Source: Caldisericum exile
Lineage (GTDB): Bacteria; Caldisericota; Caldisericia; Caldisericales; Caldisericaceae
Length of the DNA: 64,000 nt
Direction of reading: 5' to 3'
Assembly: GCA_020722505.1 (NCBI GenBank)
Contig: DYKR01000002.1
Location: 27,921 to 91,920 of the forward strand
Both the position numbers and the translations under genes were made by a program. Of this stretch, positions 19,110 to 27,795 are shown piece after piece. The notes under the pieces were generated by a model, which did not search any database, was not told the DNA's origin, and saw nothing but the letters and a program-made list of their open reading frames with translations. Position 1 is the first letter of the stretch. Every line of letters starts with the position of its first letter.

Positions 19110-20070
19110 AATACAACTTTAAAAAGAAGACAACAATAGATGCTACCAATGTTATAATAGAAAACCTAAAATCAATCTGTGCTTCACTAAGTCCAGATAA
19201 CTCAAAATGGTGATGGATGGGCGTCATTTTAAATATTCTCTTACCGTGAGTCCTTTTAAAATATGTAATCTGGATAAAAATTGAAAGAGCTTCAATAACA
19301 GGAATAATAGCAATAATTGGAAGATACAACTCTATTTTTAAAATAATCGAAAGGGAAGCAACAAGTGCACCTAAAGCACCCGATCCAACATCCCCCATAA
19401 AAATTGAAGCCTTTGGGCTATTGAACCATAAAAAGGCAAGAATTGCAATAATAAAAACAAGTATCAAATACAAATGAGAAGTGTTTCCAAAGGTATTTGC
19501 AATTAAAGATAGTAAAAGAAGCATGGTAACAGTAACACTTCCAAGAAGCCCGTCTACTCCATCTGTCAGGTTAAAAGCATTAGCAGAGCCAATAAACATC
19601 GTTAAGAAAAGTATAAAATAAATAAACCAACCCAAATTTAAATCGAAAGATAAAAATTTAACATTGAAAGAAAAAATATCCTTAAAAATCACAAACAGAA
19701 TAAGAGTTGCAAGAAAATGTAAAATAAGTTTATTTCTAACGGAAAGTCCATCTGAAGAGTGCTTTTTAAAAGTAAGAACATCATCAATAAGCCCAATTAT
19801 ACCAAATAAGAGCACTGAAGATGCAACAAAGAGTGCAACTTTCGAATGATTAAAGGGAAGAAAAAAGATAGGTGCAAGAAGAAATACTATTCCGCCACCT
19901 CTTGGTGTGCCTTCCTTTATTTTGTAAATATCGCCCATTTCATCACGCACAAATTGGACTGCGTGCCGTTTCTTAAGATATAAAATGAGAAATTTTTCAA
20001 AATACAACAATAAAAAAAATTCAATTAAGATAACAAAAGCAAAGATAATGTTTGAGACGTTCTTATCCAT
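19102..20070 (-). CDS. mraY: Phospho-MurNAc-pentapeptide transferase MraY
   Basis: Membrane enzyme that makes lipid I from UDP-MurNAc-pentapeptide and undecaprenyl phosphate; 322 residues with about 10 TM helices. Motifs: GTPRGGGIVFL, the Asp pair LIDDVLTFKKHSSDGLS, NAFNLTDGVDGL, FMGDVGSGALG and the cytoplasmic histidine loop MTPIHHHFELSG. It overlaps murF by 8 bases. Confidence 0.96.
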   Translation of the reverse strand: MDKNVSNIIFAFVILIEFFLLLYFEKFLILYLKKRHAVQFVRDEMGDIYKIKEGTPRGGGIVFLLAPIFFLPFNHSKVALFVASSVLLFGIIGLIDDVLTFKKHSSDGLSVRNKLILHFLATLILFVIFKDIFSFNVKFLSFDLNLGWFIYFILFLTMFIGSANAFNLTDGVDGLLGSVTVTMLLLLSLIANTFGNTSHLYLILVFIIAILAFLWFNSPKASIFMGDVGSGALGALVASLSIILKIELYLPIIAIIPVIEALSIFIQITYFKRTHGKRIFKMTPIHHHFELSGLSEAQIDFRFSIITLVASIVVFFLKLYFG

Positions 20071-21418
20071 CTTTAAACCTTCCTTTCAAAACTTCAACAA
20101 AACTTTCCATCTTCATGCCGCGTGATCCTTTTAAAAAAATTAAAGAACCTTTTTTAAAATCAAATTCCTCTAAAAACTCCTTTAGGGCATCTGAATCGGT
20201 AAAATGAAATTTTAAAGCAGTCGAAGCATTTTCGTATATAGATTTTGTAAAATCCCCGTAAGTTATAAGTAGGTAGGGATCCACTTCTTCAATTAAAGAG
20301 ACAAAACTTTTATGAATCTCATAAGCATCCTTACCAAGTTCAAGCATATCTCCGAGTATTATAACCTTTGGTTTATTAACATCCAAAAGGGATTTTAAGG
20401 CAAAAGTAAGAGAAACTGGATTTGAGTTATAAGTATCATCCAATATGGACATCTTTGAAAAATTTATAATCTCTCCTCTTCCTTTGAATGGTTTAAATTC
20501 TTTTAAAGAGGAAACTATTAAATCAGGATCAACTCCAAAATGGAAGGCAATTGCAAAAGTAAAAGCCAAAGTGTAAACAAACTGATAACCGTAAAAAGGC
20601 AGGGAAAAGGAAAATTTTCGATCGGCAAAACTCAAATTCACCCTCTTAACATCTTCTTTAGTTAATAAATCAATTACTACATCGTTTCTCTTATTAAAAC
20701 CTATAAGGACTCTATTTTTAAGATTATGCGAGGCTTCAAACAACAAATCATCATCACCATTTAAAAAGGCAATACCATCATTATCAACGTATTTAGCGAG
20801 TTTAAATTTCTCATTCAATACCCCTTCTTTTGATTGTAGGTATTCAATGTGAGAGTCGCCAATATTTGTAATAACTCCGTAGTGTGGTTGAGTTAACTCA
20901 AGAAGGTAATCCATATCATGAGGTTTTTGAACACCTAATTCCACAACAATAAAATCTTCTCTTAAATTAACTTCATTTGCAAAAAATAACGGTAAAGAAA
21001 CATCTGTATTGAGGTTACCTTCTGTCTTTAAAACGGAAAATTTTTTTGATAAGGCATTAGCAACAGATTCCTTGAGAGTAGTTTTACCAGCGCTTCCTGT
21101 AATACCTAACACACAACCTAAAGCATGCTTTCTTCCAACTAACCCGATGTGTTTAATGAAATCTTTGGTAGAATTTACAACAAATTCAAAAGTATCATTT
21201 AGAGGGAACTCTTTTTCAACAACAACACCTAAAGCACCTTTTTGAATTGCATCTTTTACAAAATCATGCCCATCATACTTTGAACCTTTTAAAGCAATAA
21301 AAATATCTCCTTTTTCAACAGTTCTTGAATCTATCTTGAACTTATTAAAAGTCTCAGGTATTCTATTTATACTAATCCCATCAAAGCCATTAAGAAACTC
21401 TTCCAATTTAAAGTTCAT
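20063..21418 (-). CDS. murF: UDP-MurNAc-tripeptide D-alanyl-D-alanine ligase
   Basis: Adds the D-Ala-D-Ala dipeptide; 451 residues. The N-terminal domain has DSRTVEKGDIFIALKG and YDGHDFVKDAI, the ATP loop is GSAGKTTLKES, and the C-terminal domain contains LDDTYNSNPVSL and VIILGDMLELG. It overlaps murE by 11 and mraY by 8 bases. Confidence 0.95.
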   Translation of the reverse strand: MNFKLEEFLNGFDGISINRIPETFNKFKIDSRTVEKGDIFIALKGSKYDGHDFVKDAIQKGALGVVVEKEFPLNDTFEFVVNSTKDFIKHIGLVGRKHALGCVLGITGSAGKTTLKESVANALSKKFSVLKTEGNLNTDVSLPLFFANEVNLREDFIVVELGVQKPHDMDYLLELTQPHYGVITNIGDSHIEYLQSKEGVLNEKFKLAKYVDNDGIAFLNGDDDLLFEASHNLKNRVLIGFNKRNDVVIDLLTKEDVKRVNLSFADRKFSFSLPFYGYQFVYTLAFTFAIAFHFGVDPDLIVSSLKEFKPFKGRGEIINFSKMSILDDTYNSNPVSLTFALKSLLDVNKPKVIILGDMLELGKDAYEIHKSFVSLIEEVDPYLLITYGDFTKSIYENASTALKFHFTDSDALKEFLEEFDFKKGSLIFLKGSRGMKMESFVEVLKGRFKDG

Positions 21419-22850
21419 AAACTGTCTCCTCTACAACATCTAAGTCTCTAAAATTTACTATACGTCCACCTTTAAGATGCATTTTACTTTCAACGCCTCT
21501 ACCCAAAATTGCAATTGTATCGTTAGGTTTCGACTTCAATACTGCTTCTTTAATTGCAAGGCGCCTGTCTTCTAACACTTTGTGGTCAATTGAAACACCT
21601 TTTAAAATGTCATCGATGATCTTTTTTTCATCAAATCCTCTTGAATCATCGGAAGTTACATAACAAAAATCCGCAAAATTACTTACAACTCTCCCCATCT
21701 CTATCCTCTTCTCTGTATTAGATGTGCCAACTGCTCCGAAAACCACTATAAGTCGCCCCTTTTTATTCAAACTAAGGTTTTCAAGAACACTCCTAATTTC
21801 AGAAGGATTGTGTGCATAATCTACTACTATTACTCTATCAGAGACTTTTCTTATTTCCATCCTTCCAGGGATAGAAACAGTTTTTCCAAATTCTCTAATT
21901 ACGCTAAAAGGGATACCTTCAACCATCGCAAAAGAAGTAGCAGCAAGAAAATTAACAATATTGAACTTAGACACCAAAGGAATTTTAACTTCGCCAACTA
22001 AACTGCCCTTTTTAAAAACATTAAACAAAAGCAGTATATCTTGTGAGTTTATAAATTCGTATGAAAAATCAAAAGATGGATTTTCGCCGTAAAGTAAGGG
22101 GTCTTTAGAAACTTCCAAAAACCTTTCAATATATAAACTTTCACCATTTAAAATGGGGGAAAAAGCATCAACAAAAAATGAAACCTTAGTATCTAAATAA
22201 TCTTCAAGTGTTTTATGAAAATCAAGATGGTCCACCCCCATCGTTGAGAGAATCTTTTTATAGAAATCAATGCCAAAGACTCTTTTATCTTTAATAGCAT
22301 GGGAAGTTACTTCCATAAATACGTATTTAACGTTGTTATCTTTCATTAAACTCAAATACTTATTCAATTCAAAAGGGAATGGTGTTGTAGGAGGCTCAAG
22401 GTCTTTTAACTCGAAGTCATCTTTTATGCCAATACCAATAGTGCCAATAAAAGAAGAAGGAATTGAAGCGTAATTAAAAAGCCTGTAAAGTATATAAGCA
22501 ATAGTTGTTTTACCCATGGTTCCAGTTATACCAACTATTTTTAATTGGGAGGATGGGTTGTTAAACATATGGGCTGATAAAATTGCATAGGCAACTTTAC
22601 TATCATCTACTTTAATAAGAGGGATGGCAAAAGTTTTCGTAGTTTCCTTTTCTATAATAGCACCCACTGCTCCATTTTTTATTGCATCTTCAATAAAATT
22701 GTGTCCGTCGTTATTTTGCCCACTTATTGCAACAAACAGATCGCCTTTTCTAATCTTTCTTGAATCGTGTTGTAATGACAAAAACTCAACTTCATGGTTG
22801 CCGTAAATCTTACAATCTTTTAAAACCTTTCCTATATCTTCTATTTTCAT
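21408..22850 (-). CDS. murE: UDP-MurNAc-dipeptide diamino acid ligase MurE
   Basis: Adds the third (diamino) residue of the stem peptide; 480 residues. The N-terminal DSRKIRKGDLFVAISG and GHNFIEDAI, ATP loop GTMGKTTIAY, and VDYAHNPSEIRSVL are standard. The substrate-selecting motif, DNPR in meso-diaminopimelate enzymes, reads DDSR here (residues 401-404, bases 21639-21650). From memory Thermotoga maritima MurE, which uses lysine, has a related DDPR motif. Which diamino acid is used cannot be decided from sequence alone. It overlaps ftsI by 4 bases. Confidence 0.93.
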   Translation of the reverse strand: MKIEDIGKVLKDCKIYGNHEVEFLSLQHDSRKIRKGDLFVAISGQNNDGHNFIEDAIKNGAVGAIIEKETTKTFAIPLIKVDDSKVAYAILSAHMFNNPSSQLKIVGITGTMGKTTIAYILYRLFNYASIPSSFIGTIGIGIKDDFELKDLEPPTTPFPFELNKYLSLMKDNNVKYVFMEVTSHAIKDKRVFGIDFYKKILSTMGVDHLDFHKTLEDYLDTKVSFFVDAFSPILNGESLYIERFLEVSKDPLLYGENPSFDFSYEFINSQDILLLFNVFKKGSLVGEVKIPLVSKFNIVNFLAATSFAMVEGIPFSVIREFGKTVSIPGRMEIRKVSDRVIVVDYAHNPSEIRSVLENLSLNKKGRLIVVFGAVGTSNTEKRIEMGRVVSNFADFCYVTSDDSRGFDEKKIIDDILKGVSIDHKVLEDRRLAIKEAVLKSKPNDTIAILGRGVESKMHLKGGRIVNFRDLDVVEETVYEL

Positions 22851-24538
22851 GGTTCAATCCTTAGATATTTTACAAGAAAATTACCAATCTTTGCAAATAG
22901 CGGTGCTGCTACCGTTGTAGAATACTGAGGATATTTCGTCTCATCTATAGAAACTATTACCGAAAATTCTGGATCAGGGTAGGGAACGGCTCCATAAAAA
23001 CTGTATATCAACTTAGCATGAGAATAACTTTTTGTGATTGGATCAATCTTTTGTGCTGTGCCTGTTTTACCCATAACCTTATACCCTTCTATTTTTGCTT
23101 TTGGAGCACCAACCTCAACAACATCAACCATTGCACTTTTCACCAAATTAAGATTATCAACTGAACCAACAACATTTTTTAGAATGGAGTAGGATTCATA
23201 AATTACATTGCCTGAATCTTCTATCTTTTTAATAATATGAGGTGTATATAGTTTACCGCCATTAACAATGGCATTTAATGCAGTAACCATTTGTAATTGA
23301 GTAACAGCAACTCCTTGACCAAAGCCCATTGTAGCAGTTTCAACATCGTTAATATTTTCTAATTTAGGTATGATTCCTTTTTCTTCTGCAGCAATTTCCA
23401 AACCAGTCTTTTCACCAAAACCAAATAAATTAAAATACTTTAAAAGATTTTCCTTTCCTAAACCGAGAGCAACTTTGGCAAACGCAACATCGCAAGAATT
23501 CACAAGGATATCTCTAACTCCATGCTCTTCCCCATGTTTTTTCCAACAGGAAATTACGGTATCTTTTACCTTAATCGAACCACTACAATAAAACTCATCG
23601 TTTTCTTTAAGCGTTCCTTCTTCAAGCGCAGCAAAGGCAACAATAGGTTTCATAACCGAACCAGGTTCATAATTATAACTGATTGGCAAGTTAGGTTTGA
23701 TGCTATCAATATTTTGTGGGTTAAAAGATGGATAACTCACCATTGCAAGAATTTTATTGGTTTTTGGCTCTGTTACTATAGCAAAACCCTGCTTTGCGTT
23801 GTATTTCTCAACAGTTTCTTTCACTAAAGCGTATAGTTTTGCCTGTATATTTATATCGATTGTTAACTGAACTGTACTACCCTTTTTAGGATAAATCATA
23901 TAAGTAGGTTTACCTAGTATTTCTGGCTCGTTAAAATTGTATGTTCTAAAGGCTCTACCTTTTTTTCCTTTTAAAAAATCATTAAAATAAAGTTCTATAC
24001 CACTCAAACCATCATTATCAAGACCAACAACTCCAATAAGAGGCGCTACTATTTCACCATACGGATAAACTCTTTTGTAAGTCTTAGTAAATACAACTCC
24101 GTTATTAATTTCTAATTTATCGATTTCTTTTTTTAGGCTTTCGGTGACTGAAGTTGAAACAACAGTATAAGCGTTATATGAAAAAATGCTTTTTAAATCT
24201 GATGAAGATAACTTGAGATATTTACTCAGTATTTCTTTTAAAGGTTCTACTTTGGATTTTTCAATGAGTGTTGGATTTATATCAAGTTGATAAGTAATTT
24301 CATTTGTTGCAAGCTTATTTCCATTTCTATCGATTATCTCTCCTCTTTCAGCGCGCAATACATCATAAGTAGGCACAACCTGTGGAGCAAACTCTGCAAG
24401 CAATCTATTTCTTTCGAAGACATCAATTTGAATTACCCTAAAAATAAAAGAAAAAAAGATAACAAAAAATAACAAAAAAACAGCAATAATTCTTTTCTTA
24501 AAAACATCTTCTCTACTTTGCTTCAAGTTCGACCACAT
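22847..24538 (-). CDS. ftsI: Division transpeptidase, class B PBP (FtsI/PBP2 type)
   Basis: Cross-links septal peptidoglycan; 563 residues from the ATG chosen. One N-terminal TM helix (KKRIIAVFLLFFVIFFSFIF), a dimerisation domain with RGEIIDRNGNKLATN, then the transpeptidase domain with active-site SxxK in EPGSVMKPIVAF, SxN in NSCDVAFAKVAL and KTG in VMGKTGTAQKI. No PASTA repeats are present. An upstream TTG (24556) is possible; the ATG at 24538 has a GAGGT sequence upstream. It overlaps the ftsL-like gene by 26 bases. Confidence 0.93.
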   Translation of the reverse strand: MWSNLKQSREDVFKKRIIAVFLLFFVIFFSFIFRVIQIDVFERNRLLAEFAPQVVPTYDVLRAERGEIIDRNGNKLATNEITYQLDINPTLIEKSKVEPLKEILSKYLKLSSSDLKSIFSYNAYTVVSTSVTESLKKEIDKLEINNGVVFTKTYKRVYPYGEIVAPLIGVVGLDNDGLSGIELYFNDFLKGKKGRAFRTYNFNEPEILGKPTYMIYPKKGSTVQLTIDINIQAKLYALVKETVEKYNAKQGFAIVTEPKTNKILAMVSYPSFNPQNIDSIKPNLPISYNYEPGSVMKPIVAFAALEEGTLKENDEFYCSGSIKVKDTVISCWKKHGEEHGVRDILVNSCDVAFAKVALGLGKENLLKYFNLFGFGEKTGLEIAAEEKGIIPKLENINDVETATMGFGQGVAVTQLQMVTALNAIVNGGKLYTPHIIKKIEDSGNVIYESYSILKNVVGSVDNLNLVKSAMVDVVEVGAPKAKIEGYKVMGKTGTAQKIDPITKSYSHAKLIYSFYGAVPYPDPEFSVIVSIDETKYPQYSTTVAAPLFAKIGNFLVKYLRIEP

Positions 24539-24788
24539 AGAATTTCTTAACCTCAACCATCTTTAATTTCTCTTTAGCTAACTTTTCAATTCTTAAAGGA
24601 TTAATCAAATTATAATAAGTAGATGATAGTTTTGAGGTGTCTGCCTTTAAAATATCAATTTCTCTTTCTAAATCAGCAACCTTCTTTTTCAAGCCAAGGG
24701 TAGCGAAAAAAAACACCGAATTCAAAACAACCACAACAACTAAAACAAATATAAGCAATTTATTGCTAACTCTACCCAATCTCCTCAT
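24513..24788 (-). CDS. ftsL: FtsL-like small division protein
   Basis: A 91-residue single-pass protein: a short basic N-terminus, a TM helix (about 11-32, LLIFVLVVVVVLNSVFFFATL), then a coiled coil (LKKKVADLEREIDILKADTSKL) and a short tail with INPLRIEKLAKEKLKMV, the pattern of FtsL/DivIC proteins. The position between rsmH and ftsI is where ftsL is normally found. Sequence in this family is poorly conserved, so the call rests on topology and location. Confidence 0.8.
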   Translation of the reverse strand: MRRLGRVSNKLLIFVLVVVVVLNSVFFFATLGLKKKVADLEREIDILKADTSKLSSTYYNLINPLRIEKLAKEKLKMVEVKKFYVVELEAK

Positions 24789-25647
24789 AAACCCTCAATT
24801 TTGCACTTCTACTCCGTCGGTTAATGGATATCTCTTCTTTGGTTGGTTTAACTACGTGTTTTACTACAGGTTTTAAAGAAACATTTTCTTTAAAAGTTTT
24901 TTTAACGAGCCTATCCTCAAGTGAGTGGTACGTGATTATTGCGATTCTCCCTTTTGGAAGTAAAACTAAAGGCGCATCTTCTAAAAATTTTTTTAGGTTA
25001 TCGAGTTCTCTATTAACAAAAATTCTCAACGCTTGGAAGGTTTTTGTTGCAGGATGAATCCGATAATAACCTTTAGGATAAACACTTCTTACAATGTCTG
25101 CAAGCTCTAAAGTCGTTGAAATTGGCATTTTCTTTCTTTCAGAAACGATTTTTCTTGCAATCCTCTCTGCAAAAGGGTCTTCACCGTAAGTGTAAATAAT
25201 GTCTCTCAACTCTTCAAAAGAAAAAGTGTTAACCACGTCATAGGCAGAATACCGAGTGCAAGGTTTACACATCCTCATATCGAGAGGTCCTTCCTTCATG
25301 AAGGAAAAACCGCGTTCAGCTTCTTCCAATTGAAGTGAAGAAACACCAAGATCGGCAAGAATTTGGGTTGCACCTTGAGCGTTCGATAACACAATAGCCC
25401 TAATTTCTTTAAAATTTGAGGGCACGAGAACAAAGTTATCTCCAACCTCTTTTAAACGCTCTTCTGCTTTTTTAATTGCTTCTTCATCGAGATCTATACC
25501 TATTAATAAGCCCTTGGGAATTCTTTTTAAAATCTCAACAGAATGCCCACCTTCTCCAAGAGTTGCATCAACAACAATCGAATCTTCTTTTAAATTAAGC
25601 AAATCCAATACTTCTTTTAATAAAACCGGTGTATGATAGATTTCCAT
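24772..25647 (-). CDS. rsmH: 16S rRNA (cytosine1402-N4)-methyltransferase RsmH
   Basis: SAM-dependent methyltransferase acting on C1402 of 16S rRNA (formerly MraW); 291 residues. The N-terminal YHTPVLLKEVLDLL, SAM loop VDATLGEGGHSVEIL, ILADLGVSSLQLEEAERGFSF and GRIAIITYHSLEDRLVK are diagnostic. It is the first gene of the dcw cluster; no mraZ precedes it, and fdhD ends 20 bases upstream. TATAAT sits 8 bases before the ATG with no ribosome binding site, which suggests a leaderless message; a TTG one codon earlier is possible. Confidence 0.95.
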   Translation of the reverse strand: MEIYHTPVLLKEVLDLLNLKEDSIVVDATLGEGGHSVEILKRIPKGLLIGIDLDEEAIKKAEERLKEVGDNFVLVPSNFKEIRAIVLSNAQGATQILADLGVSSLQLEEAERGFSFMKEGPLDMRMCKPCTRYSAYDVVNTFSFEELRDIIYTYGEDPFAERIARKIVSERKKMPISTTLELADIVRSVYPKGYYRIHPATKTFQALRIFVNRELDNLKKFLEDAPLVLLPKGRIAIITYHSLEDRLVKKTFKENVSLKPVVKHVVKPTKEEISINRRSRSAKLRVYEEIG

Positions 25648-25655
25648 CAAGAGAT

Positions 25656-25661
25656 ATTATA
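25656..25661 (-). promoter_or_regulatory. Possible -10 box of the dcw cluster
   Basis: TATAAT on the minus strand ends 8 bases before the rsmH ATG. No convincing -35 box is seen. If used, transcription would start at or next to the start codon. Confidence 0.45.
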
Positions 25662-25670
25662 CAGATATAG

Positions 25671-26369
25671 TTATTTAAGTAAAATTTGAGAACTTGATGT
25701 GTAGATATTAAAGCGATTACCTCTTAAAAATCCTATGAGAGCAATATCGTTATCTTTAGCCTCATTTATTGCAAGAGTAGAAACTGCTGATTGAGACACG
25801 ATAAGAGGTATATGTGCCTGTTTTGCAATTTCAACAATATTAAAATTTATCCTCCCAGAGGTTAAAAGTATAACTTTTTCTTTTATTTCCCTGTCAATAA
25901 TGAAACCTACATTTTTTAAAGTTGCCGAAAGCCGTGAGATATCTTCAAAATAACTCATCACTCCTTCTCCGTTTGCAATCCCAACGATATGAGTCCCTCC
26001 TGTGATAGCAAATACCTTTGAGTATGAAAGAAGTTCCTTCATTAAAGAGAATAATCTATTACTATCAATGGAAATAGGCTTTCCATCATCAAAAAAAGAG
26101 CTACTATTTTTTTCAACCTCAAAGTAATAATTTTTTGAAAATTCGTTTCCGACATACTTAAAGCCCTTAATATCACCTTTATGCATTATTATGCCGTTTA
26201 CAAAAAGAAACCCTAAGGATAAAAGAAATTCTTCTCCGTTAGAGTAGAAAATAGAATCCACGAATTCATCATTTACGAATATATTTAGAAGATTTTCTTC
26301 TACAACATAATCTTCTAATCTTATGATATTTCCGTTTTCGAATCTAAATATCGGATATCTTTTCATCAT
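25671..26369 (-). CDS. fdhD: FdhD-like protein without cysteines
   Basis: FdhD passes sulfur from a cysteine desulfurase to the molybdenum cofactor of formate dehydrogenase. The C-terminal two thirds match the family well: FAITGGTHIVGIANGEG, LLTSGRINFNIVEIA, IPLIVSQSAVSTLAINEA and LIGFLRGNRFNIYT. However, the CxxC loop that normally carries the sulfur is missing (the region reads SSSFFDDGKPISID), the usual EDxGRHNAxDK reads EDISRLSATLK, and the protein has no cysteine at all. Context (formate dehydrogenase, MobA) fits the family, but the usual chemistry cannot occur here. Start is uncertain: ATG-ATG at 26369/26366 or GTG at 26402; all overlap mobA. Confidence 0.8.
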   Translation of the reverse strand: MMKRYPIFRFENGNIIRLEDYVVEENLLNIFVNDEFVDSIFYSNGEEFLLSLGFLFVNGIIMHKGDIKGFKYVGNEFSKNYYFEVEKNSSSFFDDGKPISIDSNRLFSLMKELLSYSKVFAITGGTHIVGIANGEGVMSYFEDISRLSATLKNVGFIIDREIKEKVILLTSGRINFNIVEIAKQAHIPLIVSQSAVSTLAINEAKDNDIALIGFLRGNRFNIYTSSSQILLK

Positions 26370-26949
26370 AAGAGAGTATATCCATAATTTTATAATAATC
26401 ACTCTTCGTATTTATGTTCAAAAAGGTGTAAAACTCAGGGTCGAATTTATTTATTTCATTAGGACTAAGATACTGTGTTTTACTCTCTTCAATTAAATAG
26501 CTCAACTTAAACATACCTTTGCCTATGTTCTCTTCAATTTTTGGTAAGAGTCTTCTACTATAAAAGGCAAAAAGTGGCTCTATGTATCCATTACTTAGTT
26601 TCGGAATGTATACTTCTTTAGAATAATCCAAATTATTAAACATGTATAAGAGAAGTTCTCTTTTAATAAACGGCATATCGCATGCAACAAGAAATACATA
26701 ATCACAACTAAAAATTTTTAATGCCGTGTAAAGTCCGCCAATTGGACCAATATTTGGGATAAGATCAGGGTAAAATTCGTAATGAGGCATTAAAGAGAGC
26801 CTGCCTACAAAAACAGGCTCTTCCACAAATACAGATTTTAAGATAGTATAGGTCCTTTTAAAAATTGTATTTCCTTTAACCTTTAGGAAAAATTTATCGC
26901 TTCCAAATCTTCTACTTTTTCCGCCAACAAGAATAATTGGTTTAACCAT
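26344..26949 (-). CDS. mobA: Molybdenum cofactor guanylyltransferase MobA
   Basis: Adds GMP to molybdopterin to form the guanine dinucleotide cofactor (MGD) that formate dehydrogenases need; 201 residues. The N-terminal nucleotide-binding loop ILVGGKSRRFGSDKFFLKV (6-24) is diagnostic, followed by DLIPNIGPIGGLYTAL and VACDMPFI. It overlaps the formate channel gene by 8 bases and fdhD at its 3' end. Its place in a formate dehydrogenase operon agrees with the function. Confidence 0.92.
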   Translation of the reverse strand: MVKPIILVGGKSRRFGSDKFFLKVKGNTIFKRTYTILKSVFVEEPVFVGRLSLMPHYEFYPDLIPNIGPIGGLYTALKIFSCDYVFLVACDMPFIKRELLLYMFNNLDYSKEVYIPKLSNGYIEPLFAFYSRRLLPKIEENIGKGMFKLSYLIEESKTQYLSPNEINKFDPEFYTFLNINTKSDYYKIMDILSYDEKISDI

Positions 26950-27778
26950 TTTTATTCATTAAATAAACTAACCAGTAAACAAACCCCACAAAGAAAGCAC
27001 CGCCAACTAAATTGCCAAGTGTAACGGGAATTAGATTTGCAGTTATGAAGCTACCGAAATTTAGCGAAGCAAAATCTGAAAGTGTTTTACCTGTTGCTTG
27101 GACTACTTCTGGAATGCTCTTTAAGAAAATTCCATAAGGGATAAAGAACATGTTTGCAACAGAGTGTTCAAAACCAGATGCAACAAAAGCCATAATCGGG
27201 AAGTATATTGCAAAGAGTTTGCCGATGATATCCTTTGATGACATTGCCATCCATACGGCTAAACACACCAACCAGTTGCAGAGGATACCTCTAAAAAACG
27301 CCTGACCAAAGGTAAGCGTTGTTTTAGAAAGAGCAACCTTAAGGCTATTTGCACCAACAAGGTTACCATTAAATGCCCAAGTGCCACCCCAGAATAAAAA
27401 CGCCGCAATGAGAATTGAACCTACAAAATTCCCTATATATACAACAACCCAATTCTTAAGAAGCTCACTCCACTTAGCCCTTTTATCAAGGGCAGCAATC
27501 AACACAAGGTTGTTCCCCGTAAATAGTTCTGCTCCAGCAACAACTACTAACATAAGTCCTACGGTAAAGACACTTGCCGATAAAAATCTTGTAAAGCCGA
27601 AACCAAGTGTAGTGTCAGAGCTAACAAGTAATGATAACTGTGCACCAAAGGCAATATAAACCCCGGCAAGAATTGCAAGGACAAACATCTTTAAGATAGG
27701 TAGTTTACATTTTGAAATACCAGTTTCACATAATTTCTGTGCAACTTCTTTTGGTGGAAAGAAATTAACTTCGTTCAT
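26942..27778 (-). CDS. Formate/nitrite channel family protein (FocA/FdhC type)
   Basis: Membrane protein of 278 residues with six TM helices. FNT-family signatures: GVYIAFGAQLSLLV, AGAELFTGNNLVLIAA (with the conserved TGN), ILCNWLVCLAVWMA and GFEHSVANMFFIPYG, which holds the conserved channel histidine. The operon context makes formate the likely cargo (FocA/FdhC), with nitrite or hydrosulfide channels of the same family as alternatives. It starts 17 bases after the formate dehydrogenase gene. Confidence 0.9.
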   Translation of the reverse strand: MNEVNFFPPKEVAQKLCETGISKCKLPILKMFVLAILAGVYIAFGAQLSLLVSSDTTLGFGFTRFLSASVFTVGLMLVVVAGAELFTGNNLVLIAALDKRAKWSELLKNWVVVYIGNFVGSILIAAFLFWGGTWAFNGNLVGANSLKVALSKTTLTFGQAFFRGILCNWLVCLAVWMAMSSKDIIGKLFAIYFPIMAFVASGFEHSVANMFFIPYGIFLKSIPEVVQATGKTLSDFASLNFGSFITANLIPVTLGNLVGGAFFVGFVYWLVYLMNKNG

Positions 27779-27795
27779 TTTTTACCCCCTTTTAT

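Noticed and set aside
24824-25057. Plus-strand frames over the dcw cluster
   Set aside because: All are antisense shadows of well-recognised genes and lack ribosome binding sites.
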